A DNA stretch of 64,000 nt from Manduca sexta (GCF_014839805.1 NC_051131.1:10404913-10468912), one strand, 5' to 3'. Positions 1 to 12,477 are shown, counted from the stretch's first letter. Translations and numbers: made by a program. The notes: a model not told the origin generated them from the letters alone.

Positions 1-198
1 CCTTTGTAGAGGCAGGGGTTGTGTCTCCATTTGGTATCCACCGATTGTTTCCCACAGATCCTCATGGATAAGGTAATTTCGCATCTTGAACTTCCAAGTC
101 GGATATCCATCTTTTATCCTCAAACAAGGAAATGGAAAAGATGTGATCGACGCAGGGGAATTTTTCATACTCGAAACATCTCCAGATTCATGTGACAT
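1..198 (-). CDS. Copia-type Gag, N-terminal 66 codons (partial at window edge)
   Basis: The frame starts at the ATG complementary to 196-198 and stays open to the window edge. Residues 27-52 fit the N-terminal copia Gag (DUF4219/UBN2-like) pattern: a leucine, a glycine-tyrosine, then WKFKM and DLWETI. In the family, Gag forms the intracellular particle that packages element RNA, and pol follows in the same or a fused frame. It lies 88 nt downstream of the primer-binding site. No stop or frameshift is visible in the part present. Whether the element is intact cannot be judged. Confidence 0.75.
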   Translation of the reverse strand, partial: MSHESGDVSSMKNSPASITSFPFPCLRIKDGYPTWKFKMRNYLIHEDLWETIGGYQMETQPLPLQR

Positions 199-285
199 TT
201 TCAGACTATTACTATTTCCTAGTCACACAAAAATATATTCAACTTTATTTTACTAAATAACGTGAAAAAACTAAGAACTAAGCGT

Positions 286-299
286 TCGTGCTGATAACG
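286..299 (-). other. Putative primer-binding site of the copia element
   Basis: The minus-strand sequence CGTTATCAGCACGA immediately follows the LTR's terminal AACA, the required PBS position. Its complement, TCGTGCTGATAACG, matches the anticodon arm of eukaryotic tRNA-Ile (as I recall it, TCGTGCTAATAACG) at 13 of 14 bases. The one difference falls at the anticodon wobble base. Copia-class elements are known to prime from internal tRNA fragments. The tRNA-Ile assignment is my inference. Confidence 0.6.
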
Positions 300-608
300 T
301 GTTGTAAATATGGTATATGTTCTTAGTAATTAAATAAAGTTAGTAAAAAGATGTTATTGACATGAGTGTTTATTTCGGACTAAAGAGAAGTAACTATGGC
401 AAACAAAATACAATTAGTTCTAAAAATAGAACATATAAAAAATAATAAGTCACGACGAAGGTTACAATCTCCAACAAAATTACAAAATCTATCAAAAGCA
501 GTATGGACCGTAAAGAGTGGAGCAACCTCAGTTAAATTTATCGCCTTTTATCTCACGCTTGATAATATTAATCTCTGTTATTGATAGTCTGAGATGATAA
601 AAATAACA
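300..608 (-). repeat. 5' LTR of the copia element
   Basis: The boundaries are set by TG at 607-608 and CA at 300-301 (minus-strand reading), extended to the short inverted repeat TGTT/AACA, and by the adjoining primer-binding site. An AATAAA lies inside on the minus strand (complement of 369-374), as expected for LTR polyadenylation. The 62-codon frame in the opposite direction at 396-584 is a shadow within the LTR. Confidence 0.75.
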
Positions 609-694
609 GGAAACAACCGCGTTATGAAGTTTGTTGCGACAGACGCATCTAATTTTGGTATCACATAGCATATGAATAGTTATGAATATTGAAT

Positions 695-1150
695 TTGTAT
701 GAGATACTATTTTGGAATAAAACTACTTTTCGGATTTTATCACGGTTTCTTATATTATATTTTTTTCCCGATCATGTATTATTATAAAAAATGTAGATAG
801 ATTATTACTATAATGCACCTTATGCTGCGTTGCCCCTTATTATTCCGTTTTCTCTTATATCCATTTCATGGTTATCTGTAAGAGATTATCTTGTGCGATA
901 AGACCGCCATTTGTACTTTTTTCTCTTTTCTTGTATTATTATTTTTATCCCTGGTGTACAATATGTTTAATAAATAAATAAAAAAATATATTGTAATTGT
1001 ATTTGAATGACCAACACCTCAGTCCTCCCGTGACCATGAAGACTGCAAAGTCTTCGAAGCGTCGTGAGAAAATTATAATATAAAAAACCACGATAAAATC
1101 CGAAAATTAGTTTTATTTCAATGTCTCACATTCGTGTAAACATAAGAAAT
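695..1150. mobile_element. MITE-1 copy a (terminal-inverted-repeat element)
   Basis: The left inner terminus (aaactacttttcggatttt, near 719) and right terminus (near 1092-1125) are inverted copies. The right end carries the outer sequence seen inverted at the left ends of the copies near 7.43, 11.71 and 19.63 kb (atgtttacgcgaatg type). The interior contains the family motif ccgtgaccatgaag. At about 456 bp this is the longest copy here. No coding capacity is seen. Confidence 0.65.
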
Positions 1151-4100
1151 AATTAGTGTACGTATCACGTATTTGCTCAGATGATTCAGTAGTGTGAATT
1201 TTGATAGTTGTCGGTATAGAAAAATCGATATTTAAATATAACTAAATAATTTTTGCTTCAAAAATGCTTTAACATTGTATATACCTATATGTAAAACAGT
1301 AACATAAAATAAAATATGTGATAAAATCTAAACCATTCCGAGTTAATTTAAAATATCTGTTTGATCGCAACATTTAATACAGAATAAAACATGAATCAGC
1401 CCAGTCATATGTTGGGCCTTTGATCCACATATTAACGCGTAAGAAAGCGAACAGCCATGCAGGCTTTATAAATAATTAAGGACAGCTAAGTTCGGGCAAA
1501 GATAGGGGCGAAGCAATTATGCTTGTGATTAATAATTCCATCGGATCGGGATGAGGCTTTGTACTTATCTTGCCTTTAATTAAGTTGAATAAAACAACAA
1601 TTTACATGGCCAGAGAACTGACTAATTGAAGAAATTAGTTGAATGGACGTAGACTATTGAACTTGATTGCGTGGTTAGCTCTGTATTCAACCCGATCGGT
1701 TAATATTGATTGAGCTAACGACCTACGTAATTTGTTTCGGTTATAAGTGATATTATTTTTATGAAATATGATTTGATGCAAATTATAGTTTTTGCATGTT
1801 TTTATCATCTTTAAAAATGTAGATATCACGACGATGAACATAAATGTACCCAAGAGGGGAAGACAGGGAGAGTGTAAATGGTGGAGATTATAATCCCGTG
1901 TTTACCATAGAGTTCGACTCTTTTAGTCGCATTTAGGAAAATACACTATATTGAATTTCTTTACAGCAAAATCAAACCCAGGACCGTTTACTCATACGCA
2001 ACCAATAGATCTGCGCGGCTAACTAAATTTACTTTCCTGCTTTACACTGTCGAAGTAAACAAGTTAAAATAAATCCGCAACGTTACAAATCAAAAGATTC
2101 CTGCAAATAATAGCAAGAAAAGCGGGCGAAATTTCCGCAACATATTTGCCAATTTAACTTGTTTTCAATACTGTGTTTACGGCTTCCTGCTTATGGACGA
2201 AGTTTGGAAAGTTCTCGCAAATATCCAATACATCTGCGAAAATCCAACTGCGTCAATATTTCACGTTACCTTTTATTGTAGGTACGTTCAGAGTACCTAT
2301 CGCTTGTTTTGCTGTTAAAATTGGTTTACAATTTTCTTATTGGGCAGCCTTTATCAGCTCGTTATTCATACTTGTGCAACATTCGGCCGTGTTGACGTTA
2401 TCGTAACAGCCTTTTTACGTAATCCACGTGTACCGTACTTGTTGCCAACCTATATTGATTGGAAAATTGTTTTCTTTTTTATTTTAACCTTTTTTGTTCT
2501 ATGTAATACATTAGCACTGGCCGTTTTTTGAATTATAATCGTCGATTTGATTTGATTTTAGAATGTCTTTTATTTTGAATTGATTCGTTTAATAGATATA
2601 TTGTTTTGAAAAAATAACAATTAGATTAGTTTCACAATTTCTGAATAGATGTTTTTCGTCATATAAATGTATAAGGCCATCAAATAGCTTTATACATAAC
2701 TATGTACTTACGTCTAGTATATGAGTATAGATTACTATCAACTGTTTAATACGATATCTATGAAATAAAATTACCTTTAACCGGAACCGACCTGTTTTAG
2801 AAGTTGTGAAATGTTATTCTTTTGACTAAACCAACCGTTTTTAAAAAAAAAATGTTACTAATATAAACGATTTACGATACTCCTGAATAATAATTTTATT
2901 TGTATTTTATCTTATTTTTTTAGCAATAAAATAAAAAGGGAAATTTTGCGTGTGTTTTATATTGATTGTATTATGTCGACAATAATACTAAAATTAATAT
3001 TAATAGTAATACAGGTATAAAAATATAATTAAATCAACTATATCACAAAAGTTCGACACGCTGTACAAAAATTGGACACTCGATATCATCGGCTGAACAT
3101 TGAACAATGAATATTTTGACAGCATTTCTCTCAAAAGTACGTTATTTCTCATTCGGAATGAGTTTAGAAATTAATACCTCCAGTCATTTGTTTTAATTAA
3201 CTCATGAATATGAATGAATTTCGCAGATGACATAGGTAGGTAGGATAACTGAGTTTGCCAGTGTAAATTTAGTTTTAATAAGATTACCATTGGTAAGGTG
3301 GTTCATCAAAGCGTTTATAATTACGTACAAATCACCGAAAATAACATTCTCAGAAACTTTGGCATACAATCGTAAATACTAAGGAGTTGTAGGTATTATT
3401 TTATAAATATTGTAGTTTCATGCCTGGAGGCCATTAAAAAGTACATTGAAAAACGCAATTTCAGTGTGACGTTCGTATTTTATACGACTTTATTTATTAA
3501 TCTATTAAATTATCGTTAGTATTTACTTATACATTTTATAAATTAGACGTAGATTTAAAAAGTGCGTTGACATAGTATTTTGGGAGACAAATATAACGGT
3601 TTATTTAAAAAAAAAACAAAGTATTTTTCTTTAGTTTAAACCCTATTAAACCATGGGTTTATGGTAAAGTATGAATGTTTGTTAGAAGTAGACTTAAACT
3701 GTATAATGGCTGTTGAAATTGAGCATACACGTGAGTCAAATCCACGTTGATTTCCTCAATACTGGATGCTAACAGGTACATGCCAGACTACATTATACTC
3801 GATGTTTTGGCAGAGCCAAGGGCCGTTCCTTGCATAAAGTTCCTACTATACACATTCGAGTCTAATTATATTAATATCTTAGTACTAGGAATAATATTCC
3901 ACACATACGAAGCTGTTAATAAAACCAAGACATATATCTCTTGGGCTCACCTAGACATGGATGAAGGCTTCTCAAAATCACTTCGAATAACTTTAAATTC
4001 TGTTTGAAGCTAAAAATATATACTACATTACACGATCCTCCATTAGTAAAATCTTTGAGCTCTAGTTTCCATTAAGAGGCTCGATGTGGTTAAAACCACA

Positions 4101-5264
4101 CCCATTTAGAATTTCAAGCTTTCGTTGACTAGCTCTATTTCAATGTCTAAGTGAGGTAATTACATTTGTCTCTTCTTTGAAATGAATTTGGGGTTTATTT
4201 TCAAATATCATTATGAGTTAGAGAAAGTAAGATACTGTTTTGTAGGAAATGGTAGGGCGGTAACGCTTGGTGACTTAGGGCAAAATATATTTAAATAAAT
4301 TCACTTGTAAATGTCACATATATTTATTTGAAATCGAAAAGGCCATTTATATCTCCCTTCCTTTTCTAAAATTTTCTTTCTTTAGGTCCAGCGTATCCAT
4401 GATCCTTATAACAGATATTATAGGTCTAAAAGTAATCGAGATCAGTGAATATCGTATAACACTATGCAAAATAAAATTCATTTCAATTTTCTGGGCATTT
4501 TGGCACTTATTTAATCTAATTAACACGCTATTTCAAATTAATATTCTCTATTAAATTTATAAGGAAATTATCTTATTTACGACATCAGACGAAAATGAAA
4601 ACAACCGGTATTTATACTTCACCGAGCTTTAATTAATTTAGACAAGCGCCCATAAAATGGGTTAGACCTTTTCACTTCACGTTGGATCTTCAAAATACTG
4701 GACAAAGCATCGTATTAATTAAATTAATATTCCTAATAGTTTTACGTAGAAAGGTCGACAGTACGGAAAGAATCGTTAACGTCGTAATTTTTATAAACAA
4801 ATATAGCACATACATCTCTAGCAATAAAGATGAAAATGTTATGTAGGATGTCGGCGTTTGCAGCTAATTAACATTTCGCCCTAGTTTATTCCAACTTCGA
4901 GTTCAGCCCAATGATTTCCAAATCTATTTTGTTAGTTTAGGACTTAAGATATTGGTCTGAAGTTTCGCTAAGTTCTGCTTGTAACACGACATAGTTCCGT
5001 TGGATACACATCCATTGTGTACAGTCGGCAATAAAATCTGTTCCCATTTTGAATGGAGCACTTTTCTCAGTCAAGTAGAGCTTTTAATTTTGGCTTTCAG
5101 CATTTGTTTTAACGAGGACACTCGCGACCCAGACTATATTATAGTGATGGAGTGGATCCGAGTGGACTCAACCTCCAAAGTGAAGATAAATGAAACACTC
5201 GGCCTTTTATTGTTTTTATTAAGAGCTATCGGCTCTTTATAAATATAGTTTGGATCGGTATTAT
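1151..5264. other. AT-rich DNA, no gene or repeat recognised
   Basis: Frames of 60-86 codons occur here (for example 2173-2406, 2340-2531, 3747-4007, 5000-5242). They have no recognisable domain and lack splice or promoter context, and several begin at non-ATG codons. I see nothing else supportable. Confidence 0.5.
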
Positions 5265-5269
5265 CTTGT

Positions 5270-5515
5270 TTTTTTTTAATACCGGCACAGTAAAGTATCT
5301 CATCTGCACCTGATGGTAAGTGGAGTCGGGATCAATAGGATGTCGACTGACGAGCAATGATTATCCCTTGGCAATCGACATAAATATGCCGGCCTGTTTA
5401 AACTGGATATACACAGGCTGATCCCGGATCGCGACACACTTCCGTGGGCCACTATGGCGGGTTTTAACAACTTGTGTACGGCGCTATCCGGGCGGACATA
5501 AAATATATACTACCA
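5270..5515 (+). repeat. Repeat C copy 1 (dispersed, non-coding)
   Basis: This shares blocks with 14865-15015 (inverted), 45450-45700 and 63040-63290. Shared motifs include gatggtaagtgg, cgactga, tatacacaggctgatc, actatggcgggtttt and a terminal taccacca. It is probably the conserved part of a short non-autonomous element. No box A/B or coding frame was identified. Confidence 0.65.
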
Positions 5516-5584
5516 CCAGAACTATTGTAGCCTTTAATAACAAATATACTTTCTTAGAATTACTTTCGGGAACAACTAGACTTA

Positions 5585-5750
5585 CTTTAGACGTAAGGGT
5601 TTACTCGCGGCTCCCTCCGCGTGAAGTTCTTATTTACAAATATTTAAAAATTGCTTACGGTCCTTTCTTGGAGTTGAAGCTTCATTTATACAAAATTCTA
5701 TGAAAATCGCTTCAGTGGTATAGAAAAGCCTAACAGAGTTATATTCCACT
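5585..5750 (-). repeat. Helitron-like remnant
   Basis: The complement of about 5595-5630 resembles the GC-rich 3' portion (cgcggagggagccgcg) common before the CTAG terminus of short insect Helitron-like elements. No clean terminus survives. Confidence 0.3.
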
Positions 5751-6335
5751 TATTTTCAAAAGAATTACATTTTTTCGTGAGAAAACTGATTAATTATTGT
5801 AAATCGAGTAACATATTTAGAGCCCTAGATTTTTAAGTATTTCATGCCACTAATTAAAAATTTAAATTCAAATGCTACTAATGTAAATTCCGAAACTAAT
5901 ATTACATTGTTCGGTACAAACCTATTCCGATACTTCATTGTGGTTGCAGTTTGTTTTTCCATGTTAGTTTTGGCCGGCGAGTCGTCGAATGTAACCACAA
6001 AATAAACCGAAAGCCGTATTTTACAGTGACTAACGGCCATACTAGGGCCGTAAAACAAATATTTTAAAATACTAAACTGTTGACACTTTTAGATGGCATT
6101 TTTGGGCATGTTAATAGTTATTGTCAATTATAATGTCATCTAATGGATTTTAAAAATGACGGCCTGAACAGGTCATCGTGTTATATCATCGGTACGTAAG
6201 TGTGGGTTAAAACCGAGTTTAGTAAGTAGTTTCGAGGGACTTCGTTCCTTAAATATAGTTTTGTACCAATAATTGTTAATGAAAATTAGTTTTTTAATTT
6301 TATTTTTCATATTTTATCGCGGTCTTATATTTAAA

Positions 6336-6655
6336 GCGGCGATAGCCTAGTTAGGTGTAGTTCAAAGGTTGAAATCCCAAGGGCACACACTTCTGACTTT
6401 TCTAAAAAAAAATTATGTGTGTATTCTTTCTGATTTTATCGTTCGCTTTAACGGTGAAGGAAAACATCGTGAGGAAACCTGCACATCTGAGAAATTCTCT
6501 ATAGGAATTTCGAAAGTGTGTGAAGTCTACCAATCCGCACTAGGCCAGCGTGGTGGACTAAGGCCTAATCCCTCTCAGTAGTAGAGCAGGCCCGTGCTCA
6601 GCAGTGGGAAAGTATATAATACAGGGCTGATATTATTATTATATTATTATATATT
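6336..6655 (+). mobile_element. SINE-A copy 1 (tRNA-derived SINE)
   Basis: The head gcgatagcctagttagg resembles a pol III box A. The copy has lost part of the tRNA-like head around box B. The body shared with copies at 12152, 21950 and 50532 follows (cggtgaaggaaaacatcgtg; ccagcgtggtggactaagg; gacagtatataatacaggg-type end), then an ATTATT-rich tail. SINEs are transcribed by pol III and mobilised by a partner LINE. The 70-codon frame at 6369-6581 is a by-product. Confidence 0.8.
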
Positions 6656-7198
6656 TAATTGATCGACTTCATAGATTCTCAATCCGTTTTTTTCTTACTC
6701 TAAAGTCAATCGGCATACAAGGACATTTAATAATGTTACGATGACATTTCCTTAATTTTACGTGACTGATAAATAGATAGCAAATCGAAAGCGTTTGGAC
6801 GCACCATCGATCAGTCGTGGCGGTATCTTGACTTGGCCGTTACGTCGAGGCCAGAGTTTATTTGTTGTTTATCCTTAACCTTATACCCGCGTCAAATAAC
6901 ACAATACAGCTATATATGGAGGGTGTCCACGTTATCACTCATGGTTACTTAATGATCATCTAGATTTTGCATCGTTATTTTTTTGTTTAAATTTCTATCT
7001 AGATCATGTATTTGGCTGATCATGAGGCTGGCATAATCTTGTAGATTAAAGCCTCTAAGCTTATTCATTAAATAAAGATAAAAAAAAAACATGTATTTTT
7101 TGTTTAAATCATTTTTATTTTCTTTTATATTGATTTTAAGGAAGATACGCCTCGCTTATTCTAATTCGGAAATAACGATGAGTGCATCTTTATAAGCA
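6656..7198. other. No gene recognised
   Basis: AT-rich sequence without supported frames, RNA genes or recognised repeats. Confidence 0.4.
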
Positions 7199-7375
7199 AT
7201 TAGCTTTTGCCTGCTGCTCCGTCTGCGTGAAAGGATAAATATTTTCGCAGGAGGAAATGTAGCCTACAGCGCTCAGGTGTAATGTTCCTATTAGTGAAAA
7301 AAAAATCGATATCGGTTTAGTAGTGTCCTGAGATAAGCTCGTTCAAACAAAAATACTCTTCAGTTTTATATATTA
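7199..7375 (-). mobile_element. Short Helitron-like element
   Basis: On the minus strand it begins with an AT-rich lead followed by a gaacgagcttatctcagg segment and ends gcaggcaaaagCTAA followed by T (complement of 7199-7203). CTRR-T is the expected Helitron 3' end. It has no coding capacity. Confidence 0.5.
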
Positions 7376-7425
7376 GTAATATTAGTATAATTAGTAAAGA
7401 AATATCCTATAATCGTATGATTATT

Positions 7426-7596
7426 TCTTATGTTTACGCGAATGCTAGACATAAAATTAAACTACTTTTCGGATTTTATCGCGGTTTGTTATAGGAGTCC
7501 CCCCGTGACCATGAAGGCTGCAAAGTCTTCGAAACGTCGGGAGAAAACTAAAATATAAAAAACCGCGATAGAATCCGAAAAGTAGTTTAATTTTAA
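7426..7596. mobile_element. MITE-1 copy b
   Basis: This compact copy has the arms aaactacttttcggatttt and its complement around a 60-70 bp core with ccgtgaccatgaaggctg. A 12-bp direct repeat (cgtatgattatt) lies at 7414-7425 and 7597-7608. It may be a target duplication, although part of the left copy resembles the family's outer end, so this is uncertain. Confidence 0.7.
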
Positions 7597-7608
7597 CGTA
7601 TGATTATT

Positions 7609-10600
7609 ATTTTTTAGTAGTGCACGTTTATGTGATTATTGCACCTAATGGGTGGCCACTAGTCTCAGCTACAAATCCAATACTTGGCAAAGCATAAAAC
7701 TTGAACTGAAAATTTTATCGGAAATCACGAACACTGGCTTGACCTAGAAGTTGAAATTGGTTCACGGTTAACAGCTGATTTGAACGAATTCCACATTAAA
7801 ATATTTCTGCCAGAATTTACCTGGCAATTTGTATCTCATTATCATTGTATAGGGACTAATGTATGGCGGAATTTCCGCCATTATCTTTTATATTTTGTAT
7901 CCAATCGGACATCGTATATACGACGAAAGAGATAATAATATTATTTTGATCGTACAAGTCACGTTCCAAATTCAACCAGTGTCCATCCAGCACAAGCCGG
8001 CATAATTCTGACTATTATCAAGAAACGCTCATGTATTTCGATGGTTGCCATGCATAACATCAGCCCCAGTCACGTTGCTCAGAAAAAAAGCAAAAATAAA
8101 AATTATGAAACTATTGTTGCTGAGTGTACCGTGTCAACAATCGACATAAAGAACAACAAAGGGACGCCCTTACCTAGCTCAAACATTAAGTATGAACTTC
8201 TCAAGTTACTATAGATATACATTAGTTATCACGTACAAAAGATTTCATTTCCATTAAGGATATAAATTAGTACCTAATTGAAATTTAAATCAAATTACGT
8301 AACTAAAAAGGTTTTAAAATATATTTTTTTTGTCGTCTATAAATTTTTTGTTTATTTTATATGACAAAAAAACCATACCAGACAAAATTTCGGATAAATA
8401 ATTCATAAAAACTATTTCGTAACATACATTTGTTATGAGAAAAACTAAATTCTTTCTATACTATTCTATAGGTACATAATAAAGGTCTGAAATATTATGC
8501 ATTCGGTCGTAAAAGGGTTAATATTATATCTATTGTAGAGACAGTTTACTGTTGTTTTGTATGGTAAGCGAGATCCCACATTATTTCCTAATCCTTATTC
8601 CATAAAGCACAGCTATGCATCTAAAATAAACTTGTCTGTTGGCTTATGCACACACAAGCTTTACATTTATCATATTATCTGAAGCAATAAATTGTTTTGG
8701 AGATTTAAGGAGAAATATATTGATAAATGAAATATGCTAGATTATCTAAGACACATCAAATACTAAACATTTTACATTTGTTTATCCTTAAGTTGATTGG
8801 CAATACGATTTGCCTTAACATCTGAGTCTTTGTTTAGCTAAAAACAGATAACACTCCGAATCAGCTCCTACCCAGAAGCCAAACCTCCCAAACATAAGTC
8901 CTACTAAAACCGACAAGGAAAATTCAGAGGGCGTTCAAACAATCTCTGACGTCATTCGAAACTGAGATCTGAATACAGATAATTAAGAAGACTGAATTGA
9001 AGTACCAGAGGTCAAGTGAAGTTAGATAAGTTCTGTACATTCAAGTTTCGCAAGATAAACTTCTGTCAGATCGAGCGCGGTGCCTTGTTAACGAAGTCTT
9101 ATAGATTTTATCCACGGCGTAATTACAACTCTCCTTTAAATTGTCTTCAGGTGAAATGCAAGTTTGCAATGCTCCTGTCTCCTTTGTAACCTCGAATTAT
9201 CAGGTTTGGTTAATGAGATATTGCTTGAGTTCATCTAGAGGGGTTTCGTTTGCTATCTATGATAAGTTGTAGTTACGTAATGTATCTATCTTAAGATCGA
9301 TCAATCTAAAGATCGAGTTAAGCAATTACTGTTTGTAATGTGTGTTAGCAATAGCTTAAAATTTTGATAGGAATAAAATACGGAATACTTTGTTCTTGTA
9401 TCATTAAAACTACAAAAGAAATCATTATAATACGCATACATTTACAAAGATGAAATAACATAATAAAAGCGAAATTTTTTTTTACACATTTGTATTGTGT
9501 TATATTTGCTTGAATCATATTTAGGTGTGCTTCCAATTGTTAACCTAATGTTTTGTCTCTATGACTCAAAATCTTTTGACGTAGAGTACAAAACAATGGT
9601 AGTTAACACTAGTAATAATATTTGTTGGTACGGATATCTTTATTTACTATAGCTATGTATAATATAAAAAAGTGTGATCAAGCTTATATCTAAAAGCAAC
9701 TCGTCGTGACCATCGATATGCATAATATATATGTACTCCGTACTAGATTTGGCGTTCCGAACATTCACTATGTTCAACTGAATTGAACTGCAATCCATTC
9801 AAACTGACTTTAACATGGTCCATATTGACAGCTTGGCTTGTATACGGAGTGGCGCTCATGATATAAGAACTCGAGTCTAAGTGTAAACCTGGATCTGAAT
9901 AAAAATATCAGTCAAATAAGTAAAATTATTTGTTGTTCAAATGAATGAATAGGTTATAACAGCGACATTTTGCTTGCCATTTTAGTTCAGATTTTGAACT
10001 AATAGTTTATATGGACGTTCGTGTCTACAGAAAATACGTCAATGGTGGTTACAGAGATGCTTTTTTGCTCTATAATTATATTTTTCCGCAGCTTCATCAG
10101 CGTGAAGCAATGAGCAATGAGCGTGGAATCAAACAAACCTTTTGCATCACCTCTAGAACACTCAAAAGGTCATGTTACATAACTTGTGTTTTTGATTAAA
10201 TCATTTCCTTACTGCTTGTTTTCTATATAATGTAGGTAATAGAAATACGTAATATTCTTAAGTGTGTGTACGGGGAAAGTGACCCCACGGTCTCTTATAA
10301 AACAAAAATAGATAAAAAATTATTTACAATCCAATGTAGGAATTATTTAGCGATGTTTTGACAAGAGCTTGGAGCTACTTAAATATTATTTACAAAATAC
10401 AATTTAACGATATAAATCTTCAAAATTTACTAACCGTAAAGGCTTTGGAAGCACTGAATGTCTCAAATAACTTAAAATACTTATAGTAGACGTTTATATT
10501 TATTGATTAACTAGTTTTAGACCGCGGCCTTGTTTGCGTAGTTACTTACTCAAACCAAATAAAGGTAGTTATCGTATGTGTTAATTTTAATTAAGTAAGG

Positions 10601-10660
10601 TTGGCCTCTTTCAAAGTATTTGCACAATTTTAAGACCACTCAATAAATTAGAACCGATTT
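7609..10660. other. AT-rich DNA, nothing recognised
   Basis: Only unsupported frames of about 60 codons are present (9345-9536, 10011-10199). Confidence 0.4.
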
Positions 10661-10674
10661 GAAACTGTCTTATA

Positions 10675-10990
10675 TTGCGAACTACCTCGATGGGGTAGTT
10701 GTATTACTGTACCATTGCAGTGCTGAGGTAACGAGTTCAATACCAGGTCGGGCAAAGTTGATATTGGGTTTTTCTACTCAGTATCGGGCAAGGAAGGCAG
10801 GCTCAAGTAGTAGTCAGCTGATACTATCAGCTCGGAGTCTGGAATTTGTGTCGAATATGGCGATAGGCTCCCCCCTATCAAATCATGTGATGGAATACCT
10901 ATACCGGCCGGAAAGGTGGGTGCATAAGTTGCGCCTCTGCCTACCCCTTCGGGGAAAAAAGGCATGAGTGTATGTGTCAGTGTATGTGTT
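10675..10990 (+). mobile_element. SINE-B copy 1 (tRNA-derived)
   Basis: The tRNA-like head (acctcgatggggtagttg, then a degenerate box B gagttcaataccaggtc) is followed by the family body: tattgggtttttctactc, tatggcgatagg, tcaaatcatgtgatgg and cctctgcctaccccttcggg. An extra stretch of about 40 bp around 10785-10830 interrupts the usual body. The overlapping frames at 10659-10967 (+) and 10774-10965 (-) are not genes. Confidence 0.75.
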
Positions 10991-11709
10991 TCTCATACTA
11001 ACCACCTGATAATTAAAAGGAACAGACTACTTGAAATATTTATTCTCTTACGTCTCACAAAATGTTTAATACGTACAGAAATTTCAAGGTTATAATACTA
11101 TGAATAGACAATTGCTTTATAACTTAATATTGCCTTTGAGGCTTTGAGCAATGTAAAGACAGAATACAAAATACCTAAGCAAATATTCTTTGCGGTCGCA
11201 AAATCTGAGTGAAGACGTCTCAAACGCACGCCAAGCCATCTGAAACTGCTTGCATATTTCGTACCATTATTTTTAGGTGAAAAGATATATATTTATAGAC
11301 ATTGAAGTAAACATTTACTTTCATGTTTATAAGGGTTTCCAAAAGCGTGTGCGAGATCGACTTAGATTGCTATTTGAGATACATTAAGTTATAAGGTTTG
11401 TAATCAATGTATGCTTTTATACTGTTACCATTCAATAGCCAGTTCCGGGTGACATATGACGGGGTGACAAAACTATTTAATAAGTGCAATGAAAAATATC
11501 AAGTAGTCATATAACGCTTTTCTCTAGTAATGGGGTGACACCATGGTACCACCCTTACCGGTACCCAGCCTGAACATAACCCAGTTACACCAATCTGGCA
11601 ATAAACATAGATCATGCAAAAAATGTGTATGGCATATATAAAAACTCATATACGCTAAATGTCTGATTCAAATAAAATTAAATTATACTACTGATATAAT
11701 AAAAATGTA
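10991..11709. other. No gene recognised
   Basis: AT-rich sequence. A segment at 11450-11590 has two ggggtgaca motifs, but I cannot assign it. Confidence 0.4.
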
Positions 11710-11945
11710 ATGATTTCTTACGTTTACGCGAATGTTAGACATTGAAATAAAACTTTTTTTCAGATTTTATCGCGGTCCACGAGGGGATTTAAAATAGTAA
11801 ATGTCGGTAGATATTGTAACTGACATTTCAAACTATGTCACCTCACTCCCCACGTGGTCAAAAGGACTACATTCTTTGAAACGTCGGCAGAAAATTATAA
11901 TATAAAAACCGCGATAAAATCTGAAAAATAGTTACAATAAAACGT
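11710..11945. mobile_element. MITE-1 copy c
   Basis: The left end has the full outer terminus (tgatttcttacgtttacgcg, then attgaaataaaact) and gattttatcgcggt. The right end has accgcgataaaatctgaaaa. The core is more diverged than in copy b. Confidence 0.7.
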
Positions 11946-12151
11946 ATATTAATAAAATGATTCAGGTCGGAAACAAAAAACGTGACTGTTTCATATTGTT
12001 ATCCCGAATCCACATTGTCTGGCATTTACTAATCAATTCCAAAGGGATTATGTGGGTCTGGAGGCCCTCAGATACAGTTTTTATGTGTTATCTTTACCAA
12101 TTTGGATGTACTATAACAAATGTTGTTATAGTACAGCCAGGTTGGCGAGTT

Positions 12152-12470
12152 GGCGATAGCCTAGTTGGTTGTGGAACGTACTGCCGAAATGTATGTTCGC
12201 AGGTTCGAAACAGAAAGGCACACACCTCTGACTTTTTTTCTAAAATTATGTGTGTATATTTTTGAATTTTCGCTTGCTTTAACGGTGAAGGAAAACATCG
12301 TGAGGAAACCTGCATACCTGAGAAGTTCTCTATAGGAATTTCGACGGTGAGTGAAATCTACCAGTCCACACTAGGTCAGCGTGGTGAACTAAGGCCTAAT
12401 CCCTCTCAGTAGTAGAGGAGGCTCGTGCCCAACTATGGGACAGTATATAATACAGCGCTGATATTATTAT
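12152..12470 (+). mobile_element. SINE-A copy 2 (most complete head)
   Basis: Box A-like gatagcctagttgg and box B-like caggttcgaaac are both preserved with tRNA-like spacing. The conserved body and a tail ending gatattattat follow. A 10-bp direct repeat tataacaaat occurs at 12112-12121 and just after the tail, and may be a target duplication that includes about 30 bp of extra 5' sequence. Frames at 11957-12265 and 12094-12315 overlap it and are not genes. Confidence 0.85.
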
Positions 12471-12477
12471 AACAAAT

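Larger units (their letters stand above)
1..608 (-). mobile_element. Ty1/copia LTR retrotransposon, 5' end (truncated by window edge)
   Basis: Reading the minus strand from 608 down to 1 gives, in order, a 309-bp LTR starting TGTT and ending AACA, a primer-binding site directly abutting the LTR, an 88-nt leader, and an ATG that opens a Gag reading frame continuing past the window edge. This is the canonical 5' architecture of a Ty1/copia element. The bases just outside the LTR are ggaaa (609-613), which should recur as a target-site duplication beyond the other LTR outside the window. Open Gag codons and clean LTR ends suggest a fairly young insertion, but the remaining gag-pol and the second LTR cannot be seen. 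Confidence 0.8.

Noticed and set aside
396..584. 62-codon plus-strand frame
   Set aside because: It lies wholly inside the copia LTR on the opposite strand.
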